NCBI GenBank assembly: GCA_934098565.1
Contig: CAKOON010000003.1
Coordinates: 62,001-126,000 of the forward strand
Direction: 5' to 3'
Origin: an uncultured Bacilli bacterium
GTDB lineage: Bacteria; Bacillota_I; Bacilli_A; RF39; UBA660
Length of the DNA stretch: 64,000 nucleotides
Below, piece after piece: positions 7,871 through 15,600 of this stretch. The position numbers and the translations under genes are program-made. Position 1 is the first letter of the stretch, and each line of letters begins with the position of its first letter. The notes under the pieces are model-generated. The model was not told the DNA's origin. It worked only from the letters and a program-made list of their open reading frames with translations, and did no database searches.

Positions 7871-8761
7871 ATGTATGATTTAATAATAATTGGTTTAGGA
7901 CCGGCCGGTATAAGTGCGGCTATCTATGCGAAAAGAAGTGGTTTAAAGGTTTTATGCTTAGAAAAAAGTATGCCAGGAGGAATTGTTAATTATATTGATA
8001 GAATCGATAACTATCCAGGGCTTTTTGGAATAAGGGGGACTGATTTTTCTTATAAACTTTATGAACATCTAAACAGTTTAAATATTGAATATAAATTAGA
8101 TGGTGTTATTGAAATTAGGAAGAAGAATGACTATTTTCTAATAAATGGTGAAAAAGAAACTTACAAAGCAAAAAGAATAATTGTTGCTAGTGGTCGTAAA
8201 GCTAAAAAGTTAGGCATAAAAAATGAAGATAAATTTTTAGGACGCGGTATTAGCTATTGCGCTGTTTGCGATGGGGCTTTTTTTAAGAACCAAACCATTG
8301 CAGTTGTTGGTTCTGGTCGCTCTGCAGTTCAAGAAACGATGTATCTGGCTAATTTTGCTTATAAAATATATATGATAGTTAGAAAAGATACTTTAAAGGT
8401 TGAGCAAGAGCTAATCGATAAATTAAAACTTTATAAAAATATAGAAATAATTTATAACATGAGAGTTACCAAAATAAATGGTCAGGAAAAGGTAGATAGT
8501 GTGACTTTAAATGATGAGGATGAGTTAAAAGTTAGTGGGCTATTTATATATATAGGATACGAGCCGAATATAACTTACTTGCAAAATTTTGATATTTTTG
8601 ATAATGACGGTTATATTGAGGTTAATGAAGATTATGAGACAAAAGAAAAGGGATTGTATGCTGTTGGCGATAGTATCAAACGCAAGTATTATCAGATAAT
8701 TATGGCAATGTCTAGTGGTGCCGAGGCGGCTTTGAATGTTAGCAATTCTTTAAAAAAATAA
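7871..8761 (+). CDS. trxB: thioredoxin reductase (NAD(P)H/FAD disulfide reductase)
   Basis: 296 residues, slightly shorter than typical TrxB (about 310). FAD-binding GLGPAGISAA near the N-terminus, redox-active CAVC at 130-133 (usually CATC), NAD(P)-binding GSGRSA after it, and the C-terminal FAD motif GLYAVGD. It reduces thioredoxin for disulfide turnover. SD GGTGAT overlaps the end of lgt, so the two are co-transcribed. A ferredoxin- or NADH-dependent variant cannot be excluded from sequence alone. Confidence 0.92.
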   Translation: MYDLIIIGLGPAGISAAIYAKRSGLKVLCLEKSMPGGIVNYIDRIDNYPGLFGIRGTDFSYKLYEHLNSLNIEYKLDGVIEIRKKNDYFLINGEKETYKAKRIIVASGRKAKKLGIKNEDKFLGRGISYCAVCDGAFFKNQTIAVVGSGRSAVQETMYLANFAYKIYMIVRKDTLKVEQELIDKLKLYKNIEIIYNMRVTKINGQEKVDSVTLNDEDELKVSGLFIYIGYEPNITYLQNFDIFDNDGYIEVNEDYETKEKGLYAVGDSIKRKYYQIIMAMSSGAEAALNVSNSLKK

Positions 8762-8830
8762 AAGTTAAAAAATTCAAAAATAGTTTTACTTTTAAAAAGA
8801 TATGTGGTAATATTTGGGACGTGATGTGAA

Positions 8831-9202
8831 ATGAAAAGTCCTTTGATTTATGCTTATTTGGGTGATTGTATTTATGAGTTTTTTGTAAGAAGATTTTTAA
8901 TCGATAAAAATATTTGTAAGTTAAAAGATTTGCAAAAAGAAAGTCTGAAGTATGTAAGTGCGGTTAGTCAAAGAAAAATTTATGAAAAATTAAGTGAAAG
9001 AGGTTTCTTGCGACCAGAAGAAGAAGAAATCGTTAAGTGGGGAAGAAATGCACATGGCAGTAAAGCTAGGCATGCAGATATTGTTACTTACAGGATAGCA
9101 ACTGGATTTGAGTGTTTGTTCGGTTATCTTTATTATGGTGATCAGAAAGAACGTATTAAAGATATTATGGAGGAAGTTTTTAAGTATGAAAGTATATGGT
9201 AA
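8831..9202 (+). CDS. mrnC: Mini-ribonuclease III
   Basis: 123 residues, typical for this RNase III catalytic domain without a dsRNA-binding domain. It matures 23S rRNA ends. Visible motifs: YAYLGDCIYEFFVR with the catalytic-type Asp/Glu, GRNAHGSKARHAD and the ATGFECLFGYLY helix. cysS, its usual upstream neighbour, is absent here, but rlmB follows with a 17-base overlap. SD GGGACGTGATGTG-like, with weak TTTTAC/TAATAT elements upstream. Confidence 0.93.
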   Translation: MKSPLIYAYLGDCIYEFFVRRFLIDKNICKLKDLQKESLKYVSAVSQRKIYEKLSERGFLRPEEEEIVKWGRNAHGSKARHADIVTYRIATGFECLFGYLYYGDQKERIKDIMEEVFKYESIW

Positions 9203-9869
9203 AAATGTTTTAAATGAAGTTTTATCTAATCCAAAAAAGGTCAAAAAACTTTATATGACGAGTAATATGAAAGACGAAAGAATTATGAAGTCTATTAGGA
9301 ATAATAAAATTCAATTTGAATCAGTTTCTAAAGAAGCAATGGACCGTATGGTAAAAGGAAATCATCAAGGAATAATGGCTATTATTGATGATTATACCTA
9401 TGCTGATTATAAAACTATGTTTAATGATTCTTTGGTGGTTATTTTAGATCATTTGGAAGATCCACATAATTTTGGTGCTATCATTAGAACTTGTGAGGCT
9501 GCTGGTGTGAAGTCGATTATTATTCCTAAAGACCGCAGTGTTGATATTAATGAGACGGTTATGAAAACATCTACTGGGGCTTTAGAGTATGTTAAAGTGG
9601 CAAGAGTAAATAATTTAGTTAAGGTAATGAATGATTTTAAAGATAATGGCTTCTTTGTTTACGGTGCAGAAGCAGATGGTATTTCTGATAAAACTTGTGA
9701 TTATAGTGATAAAGTATTATTGGTAGTTGGTAGTGAAGGCAATGGTCTATCAAGATTAGTACGTGAAAATTGTGATGAAATTGTTTCTTTACCTATGAAA
9801 GGTCATGTCAATAGTTTAAATGCTTCGGTGGCTGCTGCAATTCTTATTTATGACATTGTGTTTCGTTAA
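9186..9869 (+). CDS. rlmB: 23S rRNA (guanosine-2'-O-)-methyltransferase, TrmH/SpoU family
   Basis: 227 residues from the ATG at 9186, chosen because it gives the family start MKVYGKNVL and has SD GGAGGA (9169-9174); upstream in-frame codons belong to mrnC sequence. N-terminal substrate-binding domain (1-75), then the knotted SPOUT domain: LDHLEDPHNFGAIIRTCEA, VVGSEGNGLS and SLPMKGHVNSLNAS. It methylates a ribose of 23S rRNA using SAM. It overlaps mrnC and its stop overlaps the sigH start (TAATG), a tight operon. Confidence 0.95.
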   Translation: MKVYGKNVLNEVLSNPKKVKKLYMTSNMKDERIMKSIRNNKIQFESVSKEAMDRMVKGNHQGIMAIIDDYTYADYKTMFNDSLVVILDHLEDPHNFGAIIRTCEAAGVKSIIIPKDRSVDINETVMKTSTGALEYVKVARVNNLVKVMNDFKDNGFFVYGAEADGISDKTCDYSDKVLLVVGSEGNGLSRLVRENCDEIVSLPMKGHVNSLNASVAAAILIYDIVFR

Positions 9870-10513
9870 TGAAGAATAAATATAATGATTATATAACTAC
9901 TAATGATAATGAACTATTATATTTAGTTGGTGAAGAAAATGAAGATGCTAAGGATATTCTATATGAGAAGTATCATTATATAATTGCTTTAATAGTAAAG
10001 AAATATGTTCCTTTTTGTCATAAGTTGGGATTAGAATATAAAGATTTTTATCAAGAGGCTTTACTTGCTTTTGCTGATGCCTTGACAAAGTATGACGAAG
10101 ATAAAAATTCAAGTTTACCAACTTTTATAACAATGTGTGTGGAAAGAAGAATAAGGGACGTTTTAAAAAAAGGAATGACTCAAAAGAGTAAGATTATAAA
10201 AGATTCGTTGTCTATTGACTACATATATGAAAATAAATCGAAAACTACATTGCAGGAACTTATTGGTGATGATAATAGAAATAATCCCCTTAATAGTATT
10301 GCTACACAAGAACGTATTGATAATGTCATAAAACAATGTTTAAGCTTATTATCTGATAGTGAAAAAGATGTGTTTGAGCTTTTAATATATGGTTATGCAA
10401 AGACAGAAATTGCTTCTATTTTAAAAATTAGTATCTCAGGAGTTAATAATACCCTTCAAAGGATTAAGAGAAAATGTAAAGAAGTATTGGAGAATGGTTT
10501 AGAGATGGAATAA
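9869..10513 (+). CDS. sigH: RNA polymerase sigma factor of the SigH type
   Basis: 214 residues, sigma-70 family without region 1. Region 2 is visible around YQEALLAFADALTKYDED and CVERRIRDVLKK; region 4 HTH is LSDSEKDVFELLIYGYAKTEIASILKISISGVNNTLQRIKRK. Length and the place after mrnC-rlmB and before secE-nusG match SigH (Spo0H) of Bacillus, which drives early sporulation and stationary-phase genes. Whether it has that role here is open, because the Spo0A homologue in this window is degenerate. yacP and rpmG, usual neighbours, are missing. Confidence 0.85.
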   Translation: MKNKYNDYITTNDNELLYLVGEENEDAKDILYEKYHYIIALIVKKYVPFCHKLGLEYKDFYQEALLAFADALTKYDEDKNSSLPTFITMCVERRIRDVLKKGMTQKSKIIKDSLSIDYIYENKSKTTLQELIGDDNRNNPLNSIATQERIDNVIKQCLSLLSDSEKDVFELLIYGYAKTEIASILKISISGVNNTLQRIKRKCKEVLENGLEME

Positions 10514-10547
10514 CCGCTGATTATACGCAAAAAATAACGGAAAATAC

Positions 10548-10576
10548 TTGCATTTTTTAAATGATTATAGTATATT
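10548..10576 (+). promoter_or_regulatory. promoter of secE-nusG
   Basis: TTGCAT (10548-10553), 17-base spacer, TATATT (10571-10576). The 175-base leader to secE contains short GC clusters (TGCGCTGATTGGCG, AAAGCGCC) that may pair, and a weak second promoter (TTGTAC 10617, TATAAT 10638). The usual rpmG is not encoded in the gap. Confidence 0.6.
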
Positions 10577-10750
10577 TTAGGTGTGGTGCGCTGATTGGCG
10601 TTTTTATTTTATAAAATTGTACTATATTGAATTATTTTATAATAATGAATGCAAGTATACTTTCAAAGCGCCGAGTATTTCATATTATATAAAAAAGTAT
10701 GAATGAATAAAATTTTAACTATTATATAATTAAATAGTAGAGGTTAGATT

Positions 10751-10948
10751 ATGACAAAGAAAGAAAATCAAAAAAATAATGATTCATATTTAAGTGGAAT
10801 TAAGTTTGAACTAAAAAAGGTTAGTTGGCCTAAATTTAAAGATATTATTAAATATACATTGGCTACTGTTGCTTTTTGTTTAGTTTTAGCTGGTTATTTT
10901 TCACTTCTAAATTTAATTTTATCATTAATTAAGGGGGCATTAGTTTAA
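10751..10948 (+). CDS. secE: preprotein translocase subunit SecE
   Basis: 65 residues, the short single-membrane-segment form. A cytoplasmic amphipathic helix carries the hallmark ELKKVSWPKF, followed by one transmembrane helix (about 35-58). It clamps SecY in the SecYEG channel. SD AGAGGTTAG before the ATG. Its stop overlaps the nusG start (TAATG), the normal secE-nusG pair. Confidence 0.96.
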   Translation: MTKKENQKNNDSYLSGIKFELKKVSWPKFKDIIKYTLATVAFCLVLAGYFSLLNLILSLIKGALV

Positions 10949-11484
10949 TGGAAAAAGAATGGTATGTTGTTAACACTTATAGTGGACATGAGTATAAAGT
11001 AAAAGAAAAGTTAGAATCAAAAATTGAATCAATGGGGTTACAGGACAATATTTTTAGAATTGTTATTCCTGAAACAACTGAAGTTGAAGTAAAAAATGGT
11101 GTTAAAAAAGAAAAGCAGAAGAAGATGTTTCCAGGCTATATTTTAGTAGAAATGAAAATGTCTGATGAGTCTTGGTATATTGTCAGAAATACACCTGGGG
11201 TTACTGGTTTTATTGGTTCCAGCGGTAAGGGTGCCAAACCAACCCCTTTATTACCTCAAGAAATTGATCATATATTAGCTGATATGGGAATGTCGAGAAT
11301 CGATACTACTTCAGCACTTGCCGTTGGTGATAAGGTTAATATCATTGATGGTCCATTCAAAGGTATGATGGGTAGTGTTGATACTATTGATTTGGAAAAT
11401 AATCGTTTGAATGTGTTAATTGATTTATTTGGACAAGAAACTCCGGTTGAAGTAGAACTTAATCAAGTTAGTAAGATTAATTAA
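10948..11484 (+). CDS. nusG: transcription termination/antitermination factor NusG
   Basis: 178 residues. The NGN domain begins EKEWYVVNTYSGHE and contains KKKMFPGYILVEM-like sequence and NTPGVTGFIG; the C-terminal KOW domain has GDKVNIIDGPFKGMMG. It binds RNA polymerase and couples it to the ribosome or Rho. Translationally coupled to secE and followed by a strong hairpin terminator at 11496. Confidence 0.98.
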   Translation: MEKEWYVVNTYSGHEYKVKEKLESKIESMGLQDNIFRIVIPETTEVEVKNGVKKEKQKKMFPGYILVEMKMSDESWYIVRNTPGVTGFIGSSGKGAKPTPLLPQEIDHILADMGMSRIDTTSALAVGDKVNIIDGPFKGMMGSVDTIDLENNRLNVLIDLFGQETPVEVELNQVSKIN

Positions 11485-11495
11485 TGATAATTATT

Positions 11496-11517
11496 GAGTA
11501 CTTAGTACTCTTTTTTT
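11496..11517 (+). terminator. rho-independent terminator after nusG
   Basis: GAGTAC (11496-11501), loop TTA, GTACTC (11505-11510), then seven T residues. Confidence 0.85.
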
Positions 11518-11608
11518 GAACTTGGATGTTTGGGCCGAGACTGTATATGTGATGATGTTGAGGCAAAATGATACTTGCTAAAATTTTGCAAAAAAAATAG
11601 TTTTTTTC

Positions 11609-11637
11609 TTGATTTTTTCTGGTTACTATGGTAGTAT
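11609..11637 (+). promoter_or_regulatory. promoter of rplK operon
   Basis: TTGATT (11609-11614), 17-base spacer, TAGTAT (11632-11637). The transcript would have a leader of about 115 bases before rplK. Confidence 0.5.
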
Positions 11638-11690
11638 CATTATCGATTACATATATTACAAATTTATTATTTGGTTAATATGTAAGGCAT

Positions 11691-11726
11691 TAAGTGGAGG
11701 GGAGTGCGGAATGCCCATACCACTTA
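11691..11726 (+). promoter_or_regulatory. stem-loop in rplK leader, candidate L1 or L11 autoregulatory site
   Basis: TAAGTGG (11691-11697) and CCACTTA (11720-11726) close a hairpin whose interior has GGGG and CCC able to extend it around a loop containing GTGCGGAATG. It is the only GC-rich element of the leader and lies 18 bases upstream of the rplK SD. Autogenous control of rplKA by L1 binding is established in other bacteria; assigning it to this stem is inference. Confidence 0.4.
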
Positions 11727-11757
11727 CGCGACAAATATTTTATAGGAGGTGTTTTTC

Positions 11758-12357
11758 GTGGCAAAAGAAATCGTAAAAAGAATTAAATTACAAATTCCAG
11801 CCGGTAAAGCAACACCAGCTCCTCCAGTAGGTACTGTGTTAGGGCCAGCAGGAATTAATTTACAAGATTTTTGTTCAAAGTTTAATGACGCATCTAGAGA
11901 TAAAATGGGAGATGTTCTTCCTTGTGTTATCACTATTTATGATGATAGATCATTTGATTTTGTTCTAAAAACTCCACCAGCTCCATTCTTAATTAAGAAA
12001 GCTGCTAAAATTCAAAAGGGTAGCACTAAAGGTGCTAACGAAGTAGTTGCAACTTTAACTGTTGATCAATTAAAGGAAATCGCTGAAACTAAGTTACCTG
12101 ATTTAAACTGCTACACTTTAGAAGCTGCTATGAATATCGTTGAAGGTACTGCTCGTAACATGGGTGTTGCTATTAAAGGCTTAAATGATAAAGAATTAGC
12201 TGAACAAGGAAAAGAAGCTGCTTTAGAAGAAGCTGAAGCTGCAAAGCGTGAGGCTGAATTAGAGGCTGCTGAAGAGGCTAACAAGAATGCAACTATTGGT
12301 GAAGTTGAAGTAATTAACGATAAAGCAAAAGACTCTGAAGAATCAGAAGAAAAGTAA
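11758..12357 (+). CDS. rplK: 50S ribosomal protein L11 with acidic C-terminal extension
   Basis: 199 residues from GTG at 11758, chosen because SD AGGAGGT (11744-11750) is 7 bases upstream; a GTG at 11749 overlaps the SD. Residues 1-141 are ordinary L11 (KLQIPAGKATPAPPVG, thiostrepton-region TVLGPAGINL, GTARNMGV). About 55 more residues follow that are rich in Glu and Ala and end DSEESEEK. L11 is normally about 141 long, so this tail is unusual. It forms the GTPase-centre stalk base with L10/L12. First gene of rplK-rplA. Confidence 0.97.
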   Translation: MAKEIVKRIKLQIPAGKATPAPPVGTVLGPAGINLQDFCSKFNDASRDKMGDVLPCVITIYDDRSFDFVLKTPPAPFLIKKAAKIQKGSTKGANEVVATLTVDQLKEIAETKLPDLNCYTLEAAMNIVEGTARNMGVAIKGLNDKELAEQGKEAALEEAEAAKREAELEAAEEANKNATIGEVEVINDKAKDSEESEEK

Positions 12358-12409
12358 TTATAAATAAATCTCATTCCGCTAATAAACCACAATTAGAAAG
12401 GAAATTAGT

Positions 12410-13105
12410 ATGAAAAAAGGCAAAAAGTATGTGGAAGCTTCTAAAAAAGTAGATAAGAATGTATTATATACTAAAGAAGAAGCTATTAAACTAGTTAAAG
12501 AAACTGCTACTACTAAATTTGATAGTACAGTAGAAGTTGCCATTAAACTAAACTTAGATACTAAGAAAGCTGATCAACAGTTAAGAGGTTCATTCGTACT
12601 TCCTAATGGTACTGGTAAAACTAAAAAAGTTTTAGTTATTGCTAAGGGTGAAGCTGCTAATGCTGCTAAGAATGCTGGTGCTGACTATGTTGGTGATACT
12701 GACATGATTGAAAAAATTCAAAACGAGAATTGGTTTGATTTTGATGTTATTGTTGCTACTCCAGACATGATGGCTCAACTTGGTAGAATTGGCCGTGTTT
12801 TAGGACCTAAAGGTTTAATGCCAAACCCTAAGACTGGTACTGTTACTATGAACACTGCTAAAGCTGTTGAAGATATTAAAAAAGGTATGGTATCTTATAA
12901 AACTGATTCATTTGGTAATGTTCATACAGTTATTGGCAAAGTTTCATTTACTGAAGAACAATTATTAGAAAATTTAACATATGTATATAATACAATCGTT
13001 AAAGTTAAACCATCTACTGTTAAAGGAAACTACATTGAAAATATTTCTGTAGCATCTACAATGGGACCTGGAATTAAATTAGATAAAAATTCATTTGGAA
13101 TCTAA
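12410..13105 (+). CDS. rplA: 50S ribosomal protein L1
   Basis: 231 residues, full length. Typical blocks: GKKYVEASKKVDK, LRGSFVLPNGTGK, the signature around GRVLGPKGLMPNPKTGTV and the C-terminal MGPGIKLD. It forms the L1 stalk at the E site and, in other bacteria, represses its own operon. SD GAAAGGAAATTAG before ATG; 52 bases after rplK. Confidence 0.98.
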   Translation: MKKGKKYVEASKKVDKNVLYTKEEAIKLVKETATTKFDSTVEVAIKLNLDTKKADQQLRGSFVLPNGTGKTKKVLVIAKGEAANAAKNAGADYVGDTDMIEKIQNENWFDFDVIVATPDMMAQLGRIGRVLGPKGLMPNPKTGTVTMNTAKAVEDIKKGMVSYKTDSFGNVHTVIGKVSFTEEQLLENLTYVYNTIVKVKPSTVKGNYIENISVASTMGPGIKLDKNSFGI

Positions 13106-13124
13106 TTATTAAATATGTTAAAAA

Positions 13125-13221
13125 AGCCTTAAATACCAAAGACAGTAAGTATAAAAATAAATCTTACCGAGGGAAATTAAAGAGTAAAATCTTTATCCTT
13201 TCCTGATTGGAAAGCTTTTTT
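13125..13221 (+). ncRNA. L10 leader (r-protein autoregulatory RNA) with attenuator
   Basis: The 144-base gap before rplJ has AATACCAAAGACAGTAAGTA (13131-13150) and CTTACCGAGG (13163-13172), the paired conserved strands of the L10 leader, followed by an intrinsic terminator at 13198-13221. In Bacillus the L10-(L12)4 complex binds this RNA and lowers rplJ-rplL expression. Recognised by motif and position, not by a covariance search. Confidence 0.78.
13198..13221 (+). terminator. attenuator terminator of the L10 leader
   Basis: CTTTCC (13198-13203), loop TGATT, GGAAAG (13209-13214), C and six T residues. It lies 29 bases before rplJ, so read-through must be regulated. Confidence 0.8.
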
Positions 13222-13249
13222 ATATAAAATTTATAGAAAGGAAAAAACT

Positions 13250-13744
13250 ATGGCAAGTAAGAAAATTCTTGAAGCAAAGGCTGCAGTTGTTTCTGAAATA
13301 AGTGATAAAGTTAAGGCTTCTGAGTCTGTAATTGTATTCTCTTATCAAGGATTAACAGTTGCTGAATTTACTGAATTAAGAAGAAATCTAAAAGATGCTA
13401 ACGGGGAAGTAAAAATTTATAAAAATACTCTTGTTAAACGTGCTTTGAATGACTTATCTATTGATATGGAAGATTCATTTTTAGAAGGACCTAATGCAAT
13501 TGTATTTGGTAAAGATTTACTTGAACCAATTAAAGTTCTAAGCAAATTTGCAAAAGAACATGAAAAAGCCACTATTAGAGTAGGTATCATTAGTGGTAAT
13601 GTTGCTAGTCTTGAAACGATTAATGAATATGCAAGTATTCCATCTCGTGAAGGCTTGTTAACACAACTTGCTGGTGGTATGATTCAATATGTTAGAGATT
13701 TATCTATCGCATTGAACTTATACTCAGAACAATTAGAAAAATAG
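13250..13744 (+). CDS. rplJ: 50S ribosomal protein L10
   Basis: 164 residues, usual size. N-terminal rRNA-binding domain (FSYQGLTVAEFTELR, KIYKNTLVKRAL, EGPNAIVFG) and a C-terminal helix that binds L7/L12 dimers. It anchors the stalk that recruits translational GTPases. Preceded by its leader RNA; rplL follows after 23 bases. Confidence 0.98.
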   Translation: MASKKILEAKAAVVSEISDKVKASESVIVFSYQGLTVAEFTELRRNLKDANGEVKIYKNTLVKRALNDLSIDMEDSFLEGPNAIVFGKDLLEPIKVLSKFAKEHEKATIRVGIISGNVASLETINEYASIPSREGLLTQLAGGMIQYVRDLSIALNLYSEQLEK

Positions 13745-13767
13745 TTTGTTAAGAAAGGAAAGAAAAT

Positions 13768-14142
13768 ATGGCAAAATTTACTAAAGAAGAATTTATCGAA
13801 GGTTTAAAAGAAATGACTATTCTTGAAGTTAAAGAATTAGTTGATGCAATGAAGGAAGAATTTGGAGTTGATCCATCTGCTGTTGCTGTTGCTGCTGCTC
13901 CTGCTGCTGGTGAAGATACAGCTGCTGCTGCAAATAAAAATGTTGTATTAAAGGATGCTGGTGCAACTAAGATTGCTGTTATCAAAATTCTTAAAGAATT
14001 AACTGGTCTTGGACTTGTTGAAGCTAAGGCTTTAGCTGATAACGGTGGAAATGTTAAAGAAAACCTTCCTGCTGAAGAAGCTGAAAAAGTTAAGGCACAA
14101 CTTGAAGAAGCTGGTGCTACTGTTGAATTAGTTAACTGCTAA
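13768..14142 (+). CDS. rplL: 50S ribosomal protein L7/L12
   Basis: 124 residues. N-terminal dimerisation domain, an Ala-rich hinge (VAAAPAAGEDTAAAA) and the C-terminal factor-binding domain with KIAVIKILKELTGLGLVEAK. SD AAGAAAGGAAAG before ATG. rpoB-rpoC, its usual followers, are absent: a terminator at 14165 ends the operon. Confidence 0.98.
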   Translation: MAKFTKEEFIEGLKEMTILEVKELVDAMKEEFGVDPSAVAVAAAPAAGEDTAAAANKNVVLKDAGATKIAVIKILKELTGLGLVEAKALADNGGNVKENLPAEEAEKVKAQLEEAGATVELVNC

Positions 14143-14164
14143 TTTAAAACCAATGATAAATTAG

Positions 14165-14199
14165 ACTGTGGATAAGCAATTAGTTATTCACAGTTTTTT
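14165..14199 (+). terminator. rho-independent terminator after rplL
   Basis: ACTGTG (14165-14170) pairs with CACAGT (14189-14194), extended by GATAA/TTATT, followed by a T run. Confidence 0.85.
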
Positions 14200-14248
14200 C
14201 TTGCTTAAAAATAAGTAATGATATATAATCTATCTCGAGGTGAATACC

Positions 14249-14773
14249 ATGCAGTTAAATAATAAAGGATGGAGTTTAAATACTCTTTTGATATGTATTG
14301 CGGTTTTATTACTTTTTTTAATGCTATCAATATTTAATGCCTATAAATTATCAGCTAGATTTGCAAATGATTTTAAACAAAATGGTAATATAAACAATGT
14401 TACTGATATAAATAATTCTTCAGATTCTAATAATAATGATAGTATAAATGACAATAGCAGCAGTGGTTCTAGTGAAACAAATGCTTCTAGTACAAGTATT
14501 CCTACCTATTATGCCACTAAGGAAAGTCAATTAGCTGCTGCTACTATTCGTTATTTGAGAGAGAATGCTATTACTGTAGCTGATGATGAGAAAATTGTAG
14601 TTAGGATTTCTGATATAATTAAAGATAAGTTTATTCAAAACATTAAGGATGAAAAAACCAATAATATATGTGAGGCATACAGTGTGGTTGGATATAAAGA
14701 TAATAATTATCAGGTTATACCTTATATTTCTTGCGATAGCTATGTAACTGCAAATTATGGAGTAACAGAATGA
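14249..14773 (+). CDS. membrane-anchored extracellular protein, pseudopilin-like N-terminus
   Basis: 174 residues from ATG at 14249; SD GAGGTG (14237-14242) overlaps an upstream in-frame GTG, so the ATG is preferred. The start NNKGWSLNTLLICIAVLLLFL recalls a prepilin: short basic leader, Gly, then a long hydrophobic helix (about 8-32), but with Ser-Leu rather than Phe-Thr after Gly. A 50-residue Asn/Ser/Asp-rich linker leads to an extracellular domain of about 90 residues with two Cys 23 residues apart (ICEAY and ISCDSY). The next gene overlaps it by 4 bases and has a related domain. Function unknown. Confidence 0.65.
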   Translation: MQLNNKGWSLNTLLICIAVLLLFLMLSIFNAYKLSARFANDFKQNGNINNVTDINNSSDSNNNDSINDNSSSGSSETNASSTSIPTYYATKESQLAAATIRYLRENAITVADDEKIVVRISDIIKDKFIQNIKDEKTNNICEAYSVVGYKDNNYQVIPYISCDSYVTANYGVTE

Positions 14774-15132
14774 AAAAATTTAGAAAATTTACGATTAGCT
14801 GGGGAATAATTTTAGTGTTAATATTTATTTTATTTACCAGTTATTCTTTTAAATTAGACAAAAAAATAAATGAGTATCGAGGACTAGAGAATACTTTTGC
14901 TTCTAAAGTGGCTGAGTATAACGACGCTAATAAAATATATCCTTATTCAATTGAAGTTATGAATGTTACAGCCAGTGAGGCAATTGAAAAAGGAATTATA
15001 ACAGATTTGCGGATAAATAATGATGTATGTGATGGGTATGTTACGATTTCTAATGATGACATCGTTGTATATACTCCTTATATTTCTTGTAAGAACTATA
15101 CAACTAAGGGTTATGATAAGAATAAAAATTAA
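14770..15132 (+). CDS. small membrane-anchored extracellular protein
   Basis: 120 residues. Basic start, one transmembrane helix (about 10-27), then an extracellular domain ending in VCDGY ... YISCKNY, the same two-Cys pattern as the upstream gene, with which it overlaps ATGA. The domain helices (FASKVAEYNDANKIYP, ASEAIEKGIITDL) align by eye with the neighbour and with residues 40-135 of the 55327 protein. The pair may form a heteromeric surface complex (inference). No known family recognised. Confidence 0.65.
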   Translation: MKKFRKFTISWGIILVLIFILFTSYSFKLDKKINEYRGLENTFASKVAEYNDANKIYPYSIEVMNVTASEAIEKGIITDLRINNDVCDGYVTISNDDIVVYTPYISCKNYTTKGYDKNKN

Positions 15133-15205
15133 GTGGATAAAGGGGAAAGCTATCTTAAATTTATACGATTGAAATGGCTTTAAACTGATTAAATTCTAAA
15201 AAATC

Positions 15206-15234
15206 TTTACTTTGAGAATGAGGTTTGCTATAAT
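15206..15234 (+). promoter_or_regulatory. promoter of rpsF-ssb-rpsR
   Basis: TTTACT (15206-15211), 17-base spacer ending TTTGC, TATAAT (15229-15234); the TGC just before is an extended -10. Confidence 0.7.
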
Positions 15235-15240
15235 ACTTAG

Positions 15241-15300
15241 CGAGTAGTAATTTGCTCCTTGCTTCGTATAGAAACGAAAGCCGAGTAGACCAAGAGGAGG
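15241..15300 (+). promoter_or_regulatory. candidate S6:S18 leader of rpsF operon
   Basis: GCTTCGT (15261-15267) can pair with ACGAAAGC (15274-15281), and the GCCGAGTAGACC that follows carries the CCG element described for the S6:S18-binding leader. Position (between promoter and rpsF) fits. Base-level structure was judged by eye only. Confidence 0.42.
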
Positions 15301-15307
15301 TGTAAGA

Positions 15308-15598
15308 ATGAATAAATACGAAATGATGTTCATTATTAAAGCAACTATGGAAGAAGCTAATGTTAAGGCTGCTGCTAATAATATTAAGAGTTTAGCTGAA
15401 AGTCTTAAAGCTAAAGTAGAAGGCTTTAAAGAAATGGGTCAAAAAAAATTAGCATATCCTATTAAAAAGGAAGTTAGTGGTTATTATTTTGTTATGACTA
15501 TGACTGCTAGTAAAGATGCTGTTAAAGAATTAGATCGTAAAGCATCTATTGATGAAAATGTTATTAGACATTTAATTATTAAATTAGACGAGGAGTAA
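15308..15598 (+). CDS. rpsF: 30S ribosomal protein S6
   Basis: 96 residues, full length. Starts MNKYEMMFIIKATM, contains QKKLAYPIKKEVSGYYF and ends IRHLIIKLDEE. It pairs with S18 in the platform of the 30S subunit. SD AGAGGAGGTG before ATG. First gene of the classical rpsF-ssb-rpsR operon; ssb starts 2 bases after its stop. Confidence 0.98.
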   Translation: MNKYEMMFIIKATMEEANVKAAANNIKSLAESLKAKVEGFKEMGQKKLAYPIKKEVSGYYFVMTMTASKDAVKELDRKASIDENVIRHLIIKLDEE

Positions 15599-15600
15599 GA

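Noticed and set aside
9108..9185. Longer rlmB start at 9108
   Set aside because: It would overlap most of the end of mrnC and has no SD; the SD at 9169 and the family start MKVYGKNVL fit 9186.
10514..10750. Hidden rpmG (L33) between sigH and secE
   Set aside because: Read in all forward frames, the region has frequent stops and no CX2C pattern.
15121..15200. Terminator after the 14770 gene
   Set aside because: AAAGC and GCTTT can pair, but there is no T run and the loop is long, so no terminator is claimed.
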